64,000 nt of DNA from Shewanella sp. 10N.286.48.A6. Lineage in GTDB: Bacteria > Pseudomonadota > Gammaproteobacteria > Enterobacterales > Shewanellaceae. Positions 32,061 through 43,002 of this stretch are shown here, piece by piece. The position numbers were made by a program, and so were the translations under genes. The notes under the pieces are model-generated. The model was not told the DNA's origin and searched no databases. It was given only the letters and a program-made list of their open reading frames with translations. Position 1 is the first letter of the stretch; each line of letters begins with the position of its first letter. The stretch covers positions 176,740-240,739 of the forward strand of contig NZ_MCVI01000020.1 of assembly GCF_002873135.1 (NCBI RefSeq), written 5' to 3'.

Positions 32061-32540
32061 TCATGCATTATTGGTTGCGGCTATGATCTGCAGTTCACTA
32101 TTAATCAGTGATAATGGGCTGTGGGGTTTATGTAAATAGTCTTCAATAGATTTGAGTACTAATGGGCTGCGAAGTTGATTTTGACGGGCTTTTACCTGTT
32201 CTATAGTTAACCAATGGCAGGCACTAATAGCAGGATCTATTGGGGTGCATTCAACGCATTTGTTTACTTGTGCGCAAAAAGTAAATCGCATAAAAGACAA
32301 TGCGTTTGATGCACTAAATTGGTAGATGCAAACGAGTGCCGAAATAGTAATATTTAATCCGGTTTCTTCTTTTACTTCCCGAATGCAGGCATCAATGATG
32401 GTTTCATTGGCTTCTAAATGCCCTGCAGGTTGGTTAAAGCGCACTTCACCATCAATAATTTCTTCAACTAATAAAAATTTATTATCACAATGGATAACAC
32501 AAGCAACAGTGGTATTGGGTTTATAACGTGGTTTCACCAT
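32061..32540 (-). CDS. nudJ: Nudix phosphatase NudJ
   Basis: 159-residue Nudix hydrolase. The Nudix box is complete: GHLEANETIIDACIREVKEE followed by TGLNI. E. coli NudJ hydrolyses thiamine pyrophosphate precursors and nucleoside di/triphosphates. Placed between rluE and mnmA exactly as in E. coli, which supports NudJ over other Nudix members. Confidence 0.94.
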   Translation of the reverse strand: MVKPRYKPNTTVACVIHCDNKFLLVEEIIDGEVRFNQPAGHLEANETIIDACIREVKEETGLNITISALVCIYQFSASNALSFMRFTFCAQVNKCVECTPIDPAISACHWLTIEQVKARQNQLRSPLVLKSIEDYLHKPHSPLSLINSELQIIAATNNA

Positions 32541-32576
32541 GACTTATCCTATTGCCTAAAAATCTTGTGTGACAGA

Positions 32577-33230
32577 TTAACTTTCTTGTTTGTGGACTTT
32601 ATATTCACCACAATTAATGTCACCTAAACTCCATTGACCTATTTTATAGCGAATTAATCTTAAAGTAGGGTGGCCGATATGCGCTGTCATGCGTCTCACT
32701 TGTCGGTTTCTGCCTTCACAAATTTGAATTTCTAACCAGGTTGTTGGAATAGACTTTCGCTCACGCACTGGCGGGGTTCGCTCCCAAACCGCAGGTTCAT
32801 CGATTACTTTTGCTTTTGCTGGCAAGGTCATGCCATCTTTTAGTTCAACCCCTTGGCAGAGTGCTTTTATTGACGCTGCATCTGGCTCACCTTCAACTTG
32901 AGCCCAATAAGTCTTAAAGGTTTTCTTTTTCGGCTGGGTCAATTTCGCCTGCAGTTTACCGTCATTAGTGAGTAGCAATAAGCCTTCACTGTCTCTATCT
33001 AAACGTCCTGCAGCATAAACGTCTTTTACTGGAATAAAATCTTTTAAGGTTTGGCGACCAGATTCATCGGTAAATTGACATAAAACATCAAAAGGTTTGT
33101 TAAACAACACAATTACGGGATCGGATACTGGCTTAGCTACTGGGCGTTTAAAGCCTTTTTTCATTGGGCGAGTTGATGTTGGGGATGCAAATTTATTACT
33201 GAAACGTTTTGGTTTGCCATTGACTGACAT
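32577..33230 (-). CDS. rluE: 23S rRNA pseudouridine(2457) synthase RluE
   Basis: 217 residues. RsuA/RluB/E/F-type synthase without an S4 domain: [17 protein letters not shown] holds the catalytic aspartate, and [23 protein letters not shown] is the family end motif. A basic Lys/Arg-rich N-terminus (about 1-38) precedes the catalytic domain. It starts the minus-strand run to purB and is divergent from icd. Confidence 0.95.
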   Translation of the reverse strand: MSVNGKPKRFSNKFASPTSTRPMKKGFKRPVAKPVSDPVIVLFNKPFDVLCQFTDESGRQTLKDFIPVKDVYAAGRLDRDSEGLLLLTNDGKLQAKLTQPKKKTFKTYWAQVEGEPDAASIKALCQGVELKDGMTLPAKAKVIDEPAVWERTPPVRERKSIPTTWLEIQICEGRNRQVRRMTAHIGHPTLRLIRYKIGQWSLGDINCGEYKVHKQES

Positions 33231-33473
33231 ATAAAAGCCTTTAATGATGAAATTGATTCATTTTGTATAGTTTACTCGGCATTGGGCCTTAGTGGAATTT
33301 GAATCTTGCACATAATGGTCTATGATGTTGGCCTAAAAATGTGATCTGTACCCGTTTTTAAAAAACAAGCAGCCACTATTTATTTTTCAAATTTCATATG
33401 GATTTGTGCCGCAAAATTACACTTTAACAATAGATTAAAGGTCTTTTTAGGTAGATACTTATTACAATAATAA

Positions 33474-35738
<2,265 letters not shown>

Positions 35739-35781
35739 GCGTTTTTTTGTGGCTAAATTGAAGGCATAAAATTGATGCCGT

Positions 35782-35810
35782 AAAGCAGAGGGCTTGCTCT
35801 CTGCTTTTTT
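35782..35810 (+). terminator. Intrinsic terminator of icd
   Basis: Stem AAAGCAGAG/CTCTGCTTT with an 8-nt loop, then TTT. Confidence 0.87.
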
Positions 35811-36046
35811 GTGCCTGTTTGCCGCCATAGCCAGTTCGACTGATTTTAATCGCACTCAGTTAATGGGATAAGCTTTCAAGGCTTGAATACTGAAACTAGG
35901 CTCAGTGAGATTTAGCCTCTGTCAGCAAATTTGTTAACGCCGGAGGTTGAAGTTGCTTAAGTTAAGATGAATTGAACCTCAGTTTTATTTACGATTAGGT
36001 GTTTTTTTGGGCAAACAGTTTAATATTTACTTTTTATTTGCCCAAT

Positions 36047-36079
36047 AAAAAAGGCAGGGATTAAAATCTCTGCCTTTTT
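36047..36079 (-). terminator. Intrinsic terminator of cspD
   Basis: Stem AAAAAGGCAG-G-GAT/ATC-T-CTGCCTTTTT with a TAAA loop; reads with a T-run on the minus strand. Confidence 0.85.
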
Positions 36080-36097
36080 GATTTATAGTTTCACCGA

Positions 36098-36304
36098 CTA
36101 TTTTGTTGGTGAAATGGCTGAAGCATGCATGCCCTTTGGGCCCTGCTCAGTTTCGAAATCGACAGGCTGACCCGCTTTTAGCGTTCTGTAGCCTTCCATT
36201 TCAATAGTTGAATAATGTGCAAAAACATCTTCGCCACCCTGATCTGGGCATATAAACCCGAATCCTTTGGCGTTGTTGAACCATTTAACAGTTCCGCTTG
36301 CCAT
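36098..36304 (-). CDS. cspD: Cold-shock domain protein CspD
   Basis: 68-residue single cold-shock domain with RNP1 KGFGFI and RNP2 DVFAHY, binding single-stranded nucleic acid. E. coli CspD is induced in stationary phase and inhibits replication. Its place divergent from clpS-clpA is conserved and supports CspD over other Csp proteins. GGAAG lies before the ATG. Confidence 0.95.
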   Translation of the reverse strand: MASGTVKWFNNAKGFGFICPDQGGEDVFAHYSTIEMEGYRTLKAGQPVDFETEQGPKGMHASAISPTK

Positions 36305-36497
36305 ACTTCCACTTCCTTCTGTTGCCTACTTACCAGTAAGATAGTAAAACTTATTAAGAGCGGTCTACATGTGCCGCCTGCAAACAGAATGAAATTTGTA
36401 CGAAAAGATGTCAAGTAAAAATTAACAAAATGACAACATTTAATTAATTTAATAATATCAATTGGTCTTGTACCAAACTAGAGGCTAGTATTAACAC

Positions 36498-36806
36498 ATG
36501 GGTAGATTAGGCAGCGTAGAGCACACTAAAGAGCGTGTTGAATCGGAGCTACAACCACCTTCAATGTATAAGGTCGTGTTAAATAACGATGATTACACAC
36601 CGATGGATTTTGTTATTGAAGTGCTTCAACGCTTTTTTAACAAGGATGAACAGCAAGCCACAGACATCATGTTGGCTATCCATCACCAAGGTAAAGGAAT
36701 ATGTGGTGTTTTTTCATTTGGGATCGCTGAAACCAAAGTCTTACAAGTAAATCAATTTGCCAGAGAAAACGAACATCCGTTGCTGTGTACATTAGAAGCC
36801 GCATAG
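36498..36806 (+). CDS. clpS: ATP-dependent Clp protease adaptor ClpS
   Basis: 102 residues; recognises N-degron residues (Leu, Phe, Tyr, Trp) and delivers the substrate to ClpAP. The N-terminal tail (1-22) is followed by the core [25 protein letters not shown], and [19 protein letters not shown], with the binding-pocket residues typical of ClpS. 58 bp before clpA, divergent from cspD. The ribosome site is unclear. Confidence 0.97.
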   Translation: MGRLGSVEHTKERVESELQPPSMYKVVLNNDDYTPMDFVIEVLQRFFNKDEQQATDIMLAIHHQGKGICGVFSFGIAETKVLQVNQFARENEHPLLCTLEAA

Positions 36807-36864
36807 TGAACTTGCTGTTCACAACCGGTAACTCTGCAGTATTTGAGTATTTTTAGGGGGTGCT

Positions 36865-39123
36865 ATGCTAAACAAAGATCTTGAAGTCACCTTGAATCTC
36901 GCTTTTCAACAAGCTCGAGATTCACGTCATGAATATATGACAGTAGAACATTTATTATTAGCATTAATTAATAACCCATCGGCTAAAGAAGCACTATTAG
37001 CCTGTGGTGCAGATCTGTCTCGTTTACACGAGGAAGTATCTAACTTCATCCAACAAACAACCCCATTAATCGCTGACACCACAGAAGAACGTGAAACTCA
37101 GCCTACCTTAGGCTTTCAACGTGTGCTTCAGCGTGCAGTATTTCATGTGCAGTCATCAGGTCGTAATGAAGTCACAGGTGCCAATGTCTTAGTTGCTATT
37201 TTTAGTGAGCAAGAGTCTCAGGCTGTATATTTACTGCGTCGCTGCGAAATAACGCGTTTAGATGTGGTTAACTATATCTCCCACGGTTTACCAAAAGACG
37301 ATAGTGACGAAGAGATAAATAACCCAGAAGCCAGCGAAGAAGGCACTGAAGCCGGTGAAGATAGAAGTTTATTGGCTCAATTTGCTACAGACTTAAATCA
37401 ATTATCTAAAGATGGGGTCATAGACCCACTCATTGGCCGTGATGATGAAGTTGAACGAGCGATTCAAACCTTATGTCGTCGTCGTAAAAATAACCCATTA
37501 TTGGTCGGTGAGGCTGGTGTGGGTAAAACAGCCATTGCTGAAGGTTTAGCCTACCGTATCGTTAATGAGCAAGTACCTGATGTTATCAAAGATGCTACTG
37601 TGTATTCGTTAGATTTAGGCTCATTACTCGCTGGCACTAAATACCGTGGTGATTTTGAAAAACGCTTTAAAGGGCTATTAAAAGAGCTGGCCAAAAATGA
37701 ACATGCGATTTTATTTATTGATGAAATTCATACCATCATTGGTGCAGGTGCCGCTTCAGGTGGGGTAATGGATGCCTCAAATCTGTTAAAACCTTTGTTA
37801 TCCAACGGCTCACTTCGATGTATGGGCTCAACCACATTCCAGGAATACCAAAGTATTTTTGAGAAAGACAGGGCTTTAGCCCGTCGTTTCCAAAAAATTG
37901 ATATTAACGAACCTTCGGTTGCTGAAACCACTAAGATTTTACTGGGACTTAAATCAAAGTATGAAGAACATCATGGGGTTCGTTACACTCAGGCTGCAAT
38001 CAGTTCTGCGGCCAGCTTGTCAGCTAAGCACATTAATGACCGTCACTTGCCTGACAAGGCCATTGATGTGATTGATGAGGCGGGCGCTAGAATGGTGATG
38101 CTGCCAGCTAGCAAACGTAAAAAAACCATCGGTCAGCCAGAAATTGAAGCCATTATTGCCAAAATAGCACGTATTCCTGAGAAGTCCGTATCGTCTACTG
38201 ACAAAGATTTACTTAAGAACCTTGAACGTAACCTTAAGATGTTGGTATTCGGGCAGGACAAAGCCATTGAGGGCCTTAGCTCTGCCATACGTTTATCTCG
38301 AAGCGGCTTAGGTGCAGAGAAAAAGCCTGTGGGCAGTTTCTTATTTGCCGGCCCTACTGGGGTGGGTAAAACCGAGGTGACTAATCAGTTGGCATCATGT
38401 TTAAACATGAAGCTTATCCGTTTTGATATGTCTGAGTATACCGAAAGACATACGGTTTCACGTTTAATTGGTTCACCACCCGGTTATGTCGGTTACGAGC
38501 AAGGCGGTTTACTTACTGATGCCGTAATTAAAAACCCGCATTGTGTGGTGCTGCTAGATGAAATCGAAAAAGCTCACCCTGACATTTATAATTTGCTGTT
38601 GCAAGTCATGGATCACGGTACCTTAACCGATAATAACGGTCGCAAAGCAGACTTTAGAAATGTGACCTTGGTGATGACCACCAATGCTGGCGTTCAAGAG
38701 TCTATCCGTACTTCAATAGGCTTTAAGCAACAAGACAACAGCCTTAATGCGATGTCAGAAATTAATAAAGTGTTTTCACCAGAGTTTCGAAATCGTTTAG
38801 ATTCGATTATTTGGTTTAATCATCTTGATATGACCATTATTGCTAAGGTTGTCGATAAGTTCCTTATTGAGCTGCAAGCGCAGTTAGATGAGAAGCGTGT
38901 CACCCTCGAGGTCACTGATGAAGCGCGCACTTTATTAGCTGAAAAGGGTTACGATAAAAATATGGGCGCTCGCCCGATGAGCCGTGTTGTTACTGAGTTA
39001 ATCAAACGACCATTGGCTGATGAAATCTTATTTGGCAAGCTTGAAGCTGGTGGAATAGCAAAAGTTGATGTCAAAGATAATGAGCTGGTGATCAGTTGCG
39101 AATGTGAAGAGAAAGTCTCTTAA
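36865..39123 (+). CDS. clpA: ATP-dependent Clp protease ATPase subunit ClpA
   Basis: AAA+ unfoldase that feeds ClpP. 752 residues: Clp-N domain (1-150), D1 with Walker A GEAGVGKT and Walker B LFIDEIHT, D2 with Walker A GPTGVGKT and VVLLDEIEKAHPD. A ClpP-binding IGF-type loop is present as SIGFKQQ-like sequence. A strong TAGGGGG site precedes the ATG. Works with ClpS, Aat and Bpt encoded nearby. Confidence 0.98.
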   Translation: MLNKDLEVTLNLAFQQARDSRHEYMTVEHLLLALINNPSAKEALLACGADLSRLHEEVSNFIQQTTPLIADTTEERETQPTLGFQRVLQRAVFHVQSSGRNEVTGANVLVAIFSEQESQAVYLLRRCEITRLDVVNYISHGLPKDDSDEEINNPEASEEGTEAGEDRSLLAQFATDLNQLSKDGVIDPLIGRDDEVERAIQTLCRRRKNNPLLVGEAGVGKTAIAEGLAYRIVNEQVPDVIKDATVYSLDLGSLLAGTKYRGDFEKRFKGLLKELAKNEHAILFIDEIHTIIGAGAASGGVMDASNLLKPLLSNGSLRCMGSTTFQEYQSIFEKDRALARRFQKIDINEPSVAETTKILLGLKSKYEEHHGVRYTQAAISSAASLSAKHINDRHLPDKAIDVIDEAGARMVMLPASKRKKTIGQPEIEAIIAKIARIPEKSVSSTDKDLLKNLERNLKMLVFGQDKAIEGLSSAIRLSRSGLGAEKKPVGSFLFAGPTGVGKTEVTNQLASCLNMKLIRFDMSEYTERHTVSRLIGSPPGYVGYEQGGLLTDAVIKNPHCVVLLDEIEKAHPDIYNLLLQVMDHGTLTDNNGRKADFRNVTLVMTTNAGVQESIRTSIGFKQQDNSLNAMSEINKVFSPEFRNRLDSIIWFNHLDMTIIAKVVDKFLIELQAQLDEKRVTLEVTDEARTLLAEKGYDKNMGARPMSRVVTELIKRPLADEILFGKLEAGGIAKVDVKDNELVISCECEEKVS

Positions 39124-39146
39124 ACCTTGTTAATTATTTGGCTCAA

Positions 39147-39184
39147 ATAAAAATGGCTATCTGTTTTCAGATAGCCATTTTTTT
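39147..39184 (+). terminator. Intrinsic terminator of clpSA
   Basis: Fifteen-bp perfect stem AAAAATGGCTATCTG/CAGATAGCCATTTTT with a TTTT loop and a T-run. Confidence 0.92.
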
Positions 39185-39261
39185 CTTGACGTTAATCGCC
39201 TAATTACTATTACTAAAAATTACTGCTAATTCTTAGTATTTGCCAGGATAGCTAGCAAATA

Positions 39262-39290
39262 AAAAACCCGACATTAAAGCCGGGTTTTTA
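39262..39290 (-). terminator. Intrinsic terminator of infA
   Basis: Stem AAAAACCCG/CGGGTTTTT (10-nt loop), with a T-run on the minus strand, just after the infA stop. Confidence 0.85.
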
Positions 39291-39305
39291 ATATATGAGG
39301 CAGGA

Positions 39306-39545
<240 letters not shown>

Positions 39546-39607
39546 TCAAATATAAAAAATTCGCCGTATCATGCCGTAAAAAGCGCGAGCTGTAAAGGCT
39601 TGAAACA

Positions 39608-40321
39608 CTAAAGCATAGGTTCTTTTTCAATATGTTGCCATCCTTGAGCTGTTAAGATTTGATAAGGACGATATAAACGCTTGTAATTCATTTTACGATT
39701 TTCATCAATTTGGTAGCCTAAATAAAGAAATTGCTTATGTTTTTGCTGCGCGAGCTGGCATTGCAATAAAATCATATATGACCCTAAGGAACGTTTTGCA
39801 TATTCGGGGTCAAAATAACTGTAAATTGCCGACATTGAATGCGTCATCATATCGGTTACAGCAACGCCAATGAGCTTTTGTTGATCATAAACTTCAATGA
39901 AGGTATCAGGTAGCCACTGGCAAGCAAGAAAGTCGTTAAACTGGCTCTCAGAGGGAGGATACATAGGACCATCAAAATGGCGACCAATAATATATTGTTC
40001 ATATAATTGATAATGTGCCGCCGTACGCTCGTGCGTAACTTTCCAGGTTAAATCTTGATTATTCTTTAAGGTTCTTTTTTGTCTTTTGGATACCTTAAAC
40101 TGGCCAACATCCACTCGAATGGACTGACAAGCCTGACAGCTAGGACATCTGGGTTTGTAAATTGAACTGCCATTACGTCTAAAACCCATTCCTAACAATT
40201 GTTCGAATAAGTTTGCGTCAAGTTCAGACTCTTGAATAACAAGTAATTGCTCTTGTAAACCGTCAATATAATTACAATCAAACGGCTGGGTTAGGCCAAC
40301 GCTAATGCTTCTAGAACTCAA
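39608..40321 (-). CDS. bpt: Aspartate/glutamate leucyltransferase (Bpt/Ate family)
   Basis: Attaches leucine from tRNA to proteins with N-terminal Asp or Glu, making them ClpS substrates. About 237 residues from the TTG at 40321, chosen since AAGAGG is 6 nt upstream and the product begins SSRSISVGLTQ like known Bpt proteins; an ATG at 40351 would add ten residues. Motifs: GFRRNGSSIYKPRCPSCQACQSIRV with its Cys pairs and LYLGYQI. It overlaps the aat end by 11 bp, so both transferases are coupled. The choice of Bpt over arginyl-transferase Ate rests on family knowledge for gammaproteobacteria. Confidence 0.92.
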   Translation of the reverse strand: MSSRSISVGLTQPFDCNYIDGLQEQLLVIQESELDANLFEQLLGMGFRRNGSSIYKPRCPSCQACQSIRVDVGQFKVSKRQKRTLKNNQDLTWKVTHERTAAHYQLYEQYIIGRHFDGPMYPPSESQFNDFLACQWLPDTFIEVYDQQKLIGVAVTDMMTHSMSAIYSYFDPEYAKRSLGSYMILLQCQLAQQKHKQFLYLGYQIDENRKMNYKRLYRPYQILTAQGWQHIEKEPML

Positions 40322-41018
40322 AATAGACCTCTTGTTGTAACCAAGTATCATCGTTAATAACTTGATTTCGTAATTTTTTTAGTTGAGCTAAAAATGCTTT
40401 TCTGGGAACGTCTACGGCGCCTAAATTGGCTAGGTGAGGGTTCATAATCTGTGCATCAATGAGTTTAAAACCCTTGTCGAATAAATGCTGGTTGAGCATA
40501 GCAAAGGCCGCTTTTGAGGCATTAGATTGACGATGAAACATTGACTCGCCACAAAACACGCTTCCCACTGCAATGCCGTATAAGCCGCCAACTAGCTCAT
40601 CATTATCCCACACTTCAATTGAATGTGCTTTTCCCAGTTTATGCAGCTGTATATAGGCCTGCTGGATGTCAGATGAAATCCAAGTGCCTTGCTGTGTGAG
40701 CCTAGGTTGTGAGCAAGCATGGATAACCTCAGTGAAGGCTTTATTAATACTAAAGCGCCATGGACTTTTTTTGAGCAGCTTTAACATACTTTTATTTACT
40801 GCATGTCGCTTGGGGATAAAAATGGCTCTAGGATCTGGTGACCACCAAAGGATGGGGTCGTGTTCATTAAACCAAGGGAATATGCCTTGATAGTAGGCTT
40901 CCACAAGGCGTTGCGGGCTTAAATCACCACCAACAGCTAGTAAACCATTGGGATCTGACAATGCTTGTTGTGGATCTGGAAATAATGGCAGCTTATTTAA
41001 ATAGGACAGTGAGTTCAC
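40311..41018 (-). CDS. aat: Leucyl/phenylalanyl-tRNA--protein transferase
   Basis: Adds Leu or Phe to N-terminal Lys or Arg of proteins for ClpS/ClpAP degradation. 235 residues from the GTG at 41018 (NSLSYLNKLPLFPDP, the family start); ATG at 41051 would add 11 residues and run into the divergent gene's leader. Motifs LLAVGGDLSPQRLVEAYYQGIFPWF, WWSPDPRAIF and GGLYGIAVGSVFCGESMF are diagnostic. Ribosome site weak. Overlaps bpt. Confidence 0.95.
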   Translation of the reverse strand: MNSLSYLNKLPLFPDPQQALSDPNGLLAVGGDLSPQRLVEAYYQGIFPWFNEHDPILWWSPDPRAIFIPKRHAVNKSMLKLLKKSPWRFSINKAFTEVIHACSQPRLTQQGTWISSDIQQAYIQLHKLGKAHSIEVWDNDELVGGLYGIAVGSVFCGESMFHRQSNASKAAFAMLNQHLFDKGFKLIDAQIMNPHLANLGAVDVPRKAFLAQLKKLRNQVINDDTWLQQEVYFEF

Positions 41019-41071
41019 AATTGAGTATATTAATGAGTAGACCTTATGCATACGTTAGCGGAATTTTGCCT

Positions 41072-41560
41072 ATGTTGAAACTCACAAACTGTTCTCAAGC
41101 ACTTTTTAGTGCGATTTTGTTTATCTTAGTCTCCGTCTCAGCGCCAGTAAGTGCGGTTTATGACCGAAATCAAGCTGCTCCAGTAGAAAAGGTTATTTAC
41201 GGCCAAGTTGAATCAATCAAACACGTCACTCAAACCCAGTTAGTGGAAGACCGCAATGTTGGTTGGAAGACATTCGGTGGTGCATTAGTTGGCGGCGTTA
41301 TTGGTCATCAATTTGGCGGAGGCTCAGGCCAAGATGTTGCAACTGTGCTTGGTGCGTTAGTGGGCGGCGCTGCTGCAAATCAGTATGGAAACACGACCAG
41401 AACATTAGAATATAAACTCATTGAAATGATGATAAACCTTGATGATGGTAGCCAAGTGATGGTGATTCAAGATCAAGATCCTGGCATGGCATTTAACGCA
41501 GGTGACGAAGTGAGGGTGGTTTATCTAAAAGGCTATGTCAGAGTTGATTTAGCCATGTAA
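41072..41560 (+). CDS. Glycine-zipper envelope protein (SlyB/17-kDa antigen type)
   Basis: 162 residues from the chosen ATG at 41072, which starts directly with a signal peptide (MLKLTNCSQALFSAILFILV, cleavage probably after SAPVSA). No lipobox cysteine at the cleavage site, unlike SlyB. The core is a glycine-zipper 2TM domain: GGALVGGVIGHQFGGGSGQD and GALVGGAAANQYG. The C-terminal part is beta-like (LDDGSQVMVIQDQDPGMAFNAGDEVRVVYLKG). Such proteins sit in the outer membrane or periplasm; a function in envelope stability is only inferred. Divergent from aat by 53 bp. Confidence 0.85.
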   Translation: MLKLTNCSQALFSAILFILVSVSAPVSAVYDRNQAAPVEKVIYGQVESIKHVTQTQLVEDRNVGWKTFGGALVGGVIGHQFGGGSGQDVATVLGALVGGAAANQYGNTTRTLEYKLIEMMINLDDGSQVMVIQDQDPGMAFNAGDEVRVVYLKGYVRVDLAM

Positions 41561-41576
41561 GTCTGGATGTAATTTA

Positions 41577-41614
41577 CACAATAAAAAAGGAGCCTAAGCT
41601 CCTTTTTTATTGTG
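41577..41614. terminator. Bidirectional terminator, glycine-zipper gene and small basic protein gene
   Basis: Palindrome CACAATAAAAAAGGAGC-CTAA-GCTCCTTTTTTATTGTG serving convergent genes. Confidence 0.9.
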
Positions 41615-41629
41615 TAAACGCACCTGAAA

Positions 41630-41992
41630 CTAGAAACCGCGAGGTAAGGTACTTTTACCTGCCGCAGCTAGTTTTTCACGCCATAATTCTTTTGGCGTTT
41701 TACCACCAGAAGTTGACGTTGCTGGTGTACTTGCAACTTTAACAGCAGGCTTTTTAGCAACTGCTTTTTTTGCGACAACTGCTTTAACCGGCTTATCTGC
41801 TACAGGCGCAACAGCGGTTTGACCTTGTGTGGCTTCAAGGTGCATTTTCTCAAGTTCGCTAAAGCGTATCGACTTGCCGCCATCAATTTTGTACCAACTG
41901 CCTTTCTGTTCAATTTCAACAGATTTACCAGTTTGATTTTCAAGAGCCGCGGTTAATTCAGCGATAAGCGCTTCTTTTGTCAAGTTTGACAT
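41630..41992 (-). CDS. Small protein with Lys/Ala-rich tail, unknown function
   Basis: 120 residues; not recognised as a named family. An N-terminal folded part (about 1-50: LIAELTAALENQTGKSVEIEQ, then GSWYKIDGGKSIRFSEL) is followed by a Lys/Ala/Val/Pro low-complexity stretch (about 58-95) like a histone-H1 tail, and ends in TPKELWREKLAAAGKSTLPRGF, which looks like a conserved short motif. The tail suggests nucleic acid contact; the function is not known. Has its own terminator and stands alone. Confidence 0.8.
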   Translation of the reverse strand: MSNLTKEALIAELTAALENQTGKSVEIEQKGSWYKIDGGKSIRFSELEKMHLEATQGQTAVAPVADKPVKAVVAKKAVAKKPAVKVASTPATSTSGGKTPKELWREKLAAAGKSTLPRGF

Positions 41993-42188
41993 TTTGAGAC
42001 CTATTTTTATTTATTGAATAGTTTATTTAATGTGTTCAACATCCCGTGGGCTAATTTTAATGTTTAATGTACTTAAAAGTCCAATTTATGCAAAAATCGC
42101 TCAGCTATTAGCCAATCTTAACAAGGGTTTTTCAATAAGTATTGGTCTGCGTTACACTATTACTATCAATAAATTTAGGGTTAGTTTT

Positions 42189-42956
42189 ATGTCATTAACG
42201 TCTGTATCTCGCCAACAATTGTCTAAATATCTCAATGATTTTCTGAATGTGAATCAGTTTAAAGATTACGCTCCCAATGGGCTGCAAGTGCAGGGCACTG
42301 AACACATCAGCACGATTGTGACTGGCGTTACCGCTTGCCAAGCATTAATCGATCAAGCTGCAGCATTAAATGCAGACGCGATTTTAGTGCACCATGGTTT
42401 TTTTTGGAAAAATGAACCCGAAGTGCTTACTGGTATGAAATACCAAAGAATAAAATCACTAATGACCCACGATATGAATTTATTCGGCTATCATTTACCT
42501 TTAGATGCACATCAAACACTGGGTAATAATGCTGAATTAGCTAAAGAATTAGGTATTGTCGATGTTGAGGTGTGTACCGATATACCGCAAAATTTACTAT
42601 GGCAGGGGAAATTTCCTCAGCCATTAACTGTTGCACAAGTTAATGCATTATTAACAGAGAAGCTTAATCGAGTGCCATTACACATTGGTGACGAGACTGA
42701 GGTTATTTCATCTATTGCTTGGTGTACTGGCGGGGCGCAGGATTATATTGATCATGCTGCAGGCTTGAACGTTGACGCCTTTATCAGTGGTGAAGTGTCA
42801 GAAAGGACCTTTCATTGCGCTATGGAGCAAGGGATCCATTACTTTGCCGCCGGTCATCATGCTACAGAGCAATTTGGTATAAAAGCTTTAGGTGAACATT
42901 TAGCCAATGAATTTGGTTTAACCCATCACTATATTGATATTGTGAACCCTGTGTAA
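42189..42956 (+). CDS. ybgI: Nif3-like dinuclear metal-centre protein (YbgI)
   Basis: 255 residues from the ATG at 42189, with AGGG 8 nt upstream; the longer frame upstream has no similarity to the family. NIF3/DUF34 motifs: NQFKDYAPNGLQVQG, DAILVHHGFFWKNEP, LFGYHLPLDAHQTLGNN and AGHHATEQFGIKAL, with the His/Asp/Glu metal ligands. The family forms hexamers with a two-metal centre; E. coli YbgI has been linked to GTP cyclohydrolase-like or DNA-related roles, not settled. 46 bp before the Kef-type gene. Confidence 0.93.
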   Translation: MSLTSVSRQQLSKYLNDFLNVNQFKDYAPNGLQVQGTEHISTIVTGVTACQALIDQAAALNADAILVHHGFFWKNEPEVLTGMKYQRIKSLMTHDMNLFGYHLPLDAHQTLGNNAELAKELGIVDVEVCTDIPQNLLWQGKFPQPLTVAQVNALLTEKLNRVPLHIGDETEVISSIAWCTGGAQDYIDHAAGLNVDAFISGEVSERTFHCAMEQGIHYFAAGHHATEQFGIKALGEHLANEFGLTHHYIDIVNPV

Positions 42957-43002
42957 TGTTTGTCACCTGAGCGCAAAATAACTACAGATAAGGAATAAAT
43001 GG

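Larger units (their letters stand above)
35739..36097. other. Intergenic region icd-cspD with two terminators
   Basis: No gene seen in 359 bp between convergent icd and cspD. The two terminators are listed separately. A further inverted repeat pairs TTGGGCAAA (36007-36015) with TTTGCCCAA (36037-36045). No promoter or RNA gene could be supported. Confidence 0.5.

Noticed and set aside
36007..36045. Inverted repeat TTGGGCAAA/TTTGCCCAA near cspD as a terminator
   Set aside because: No T-run on either side in the right orientation, and a proper cspD terminator lies at 36047-36079.
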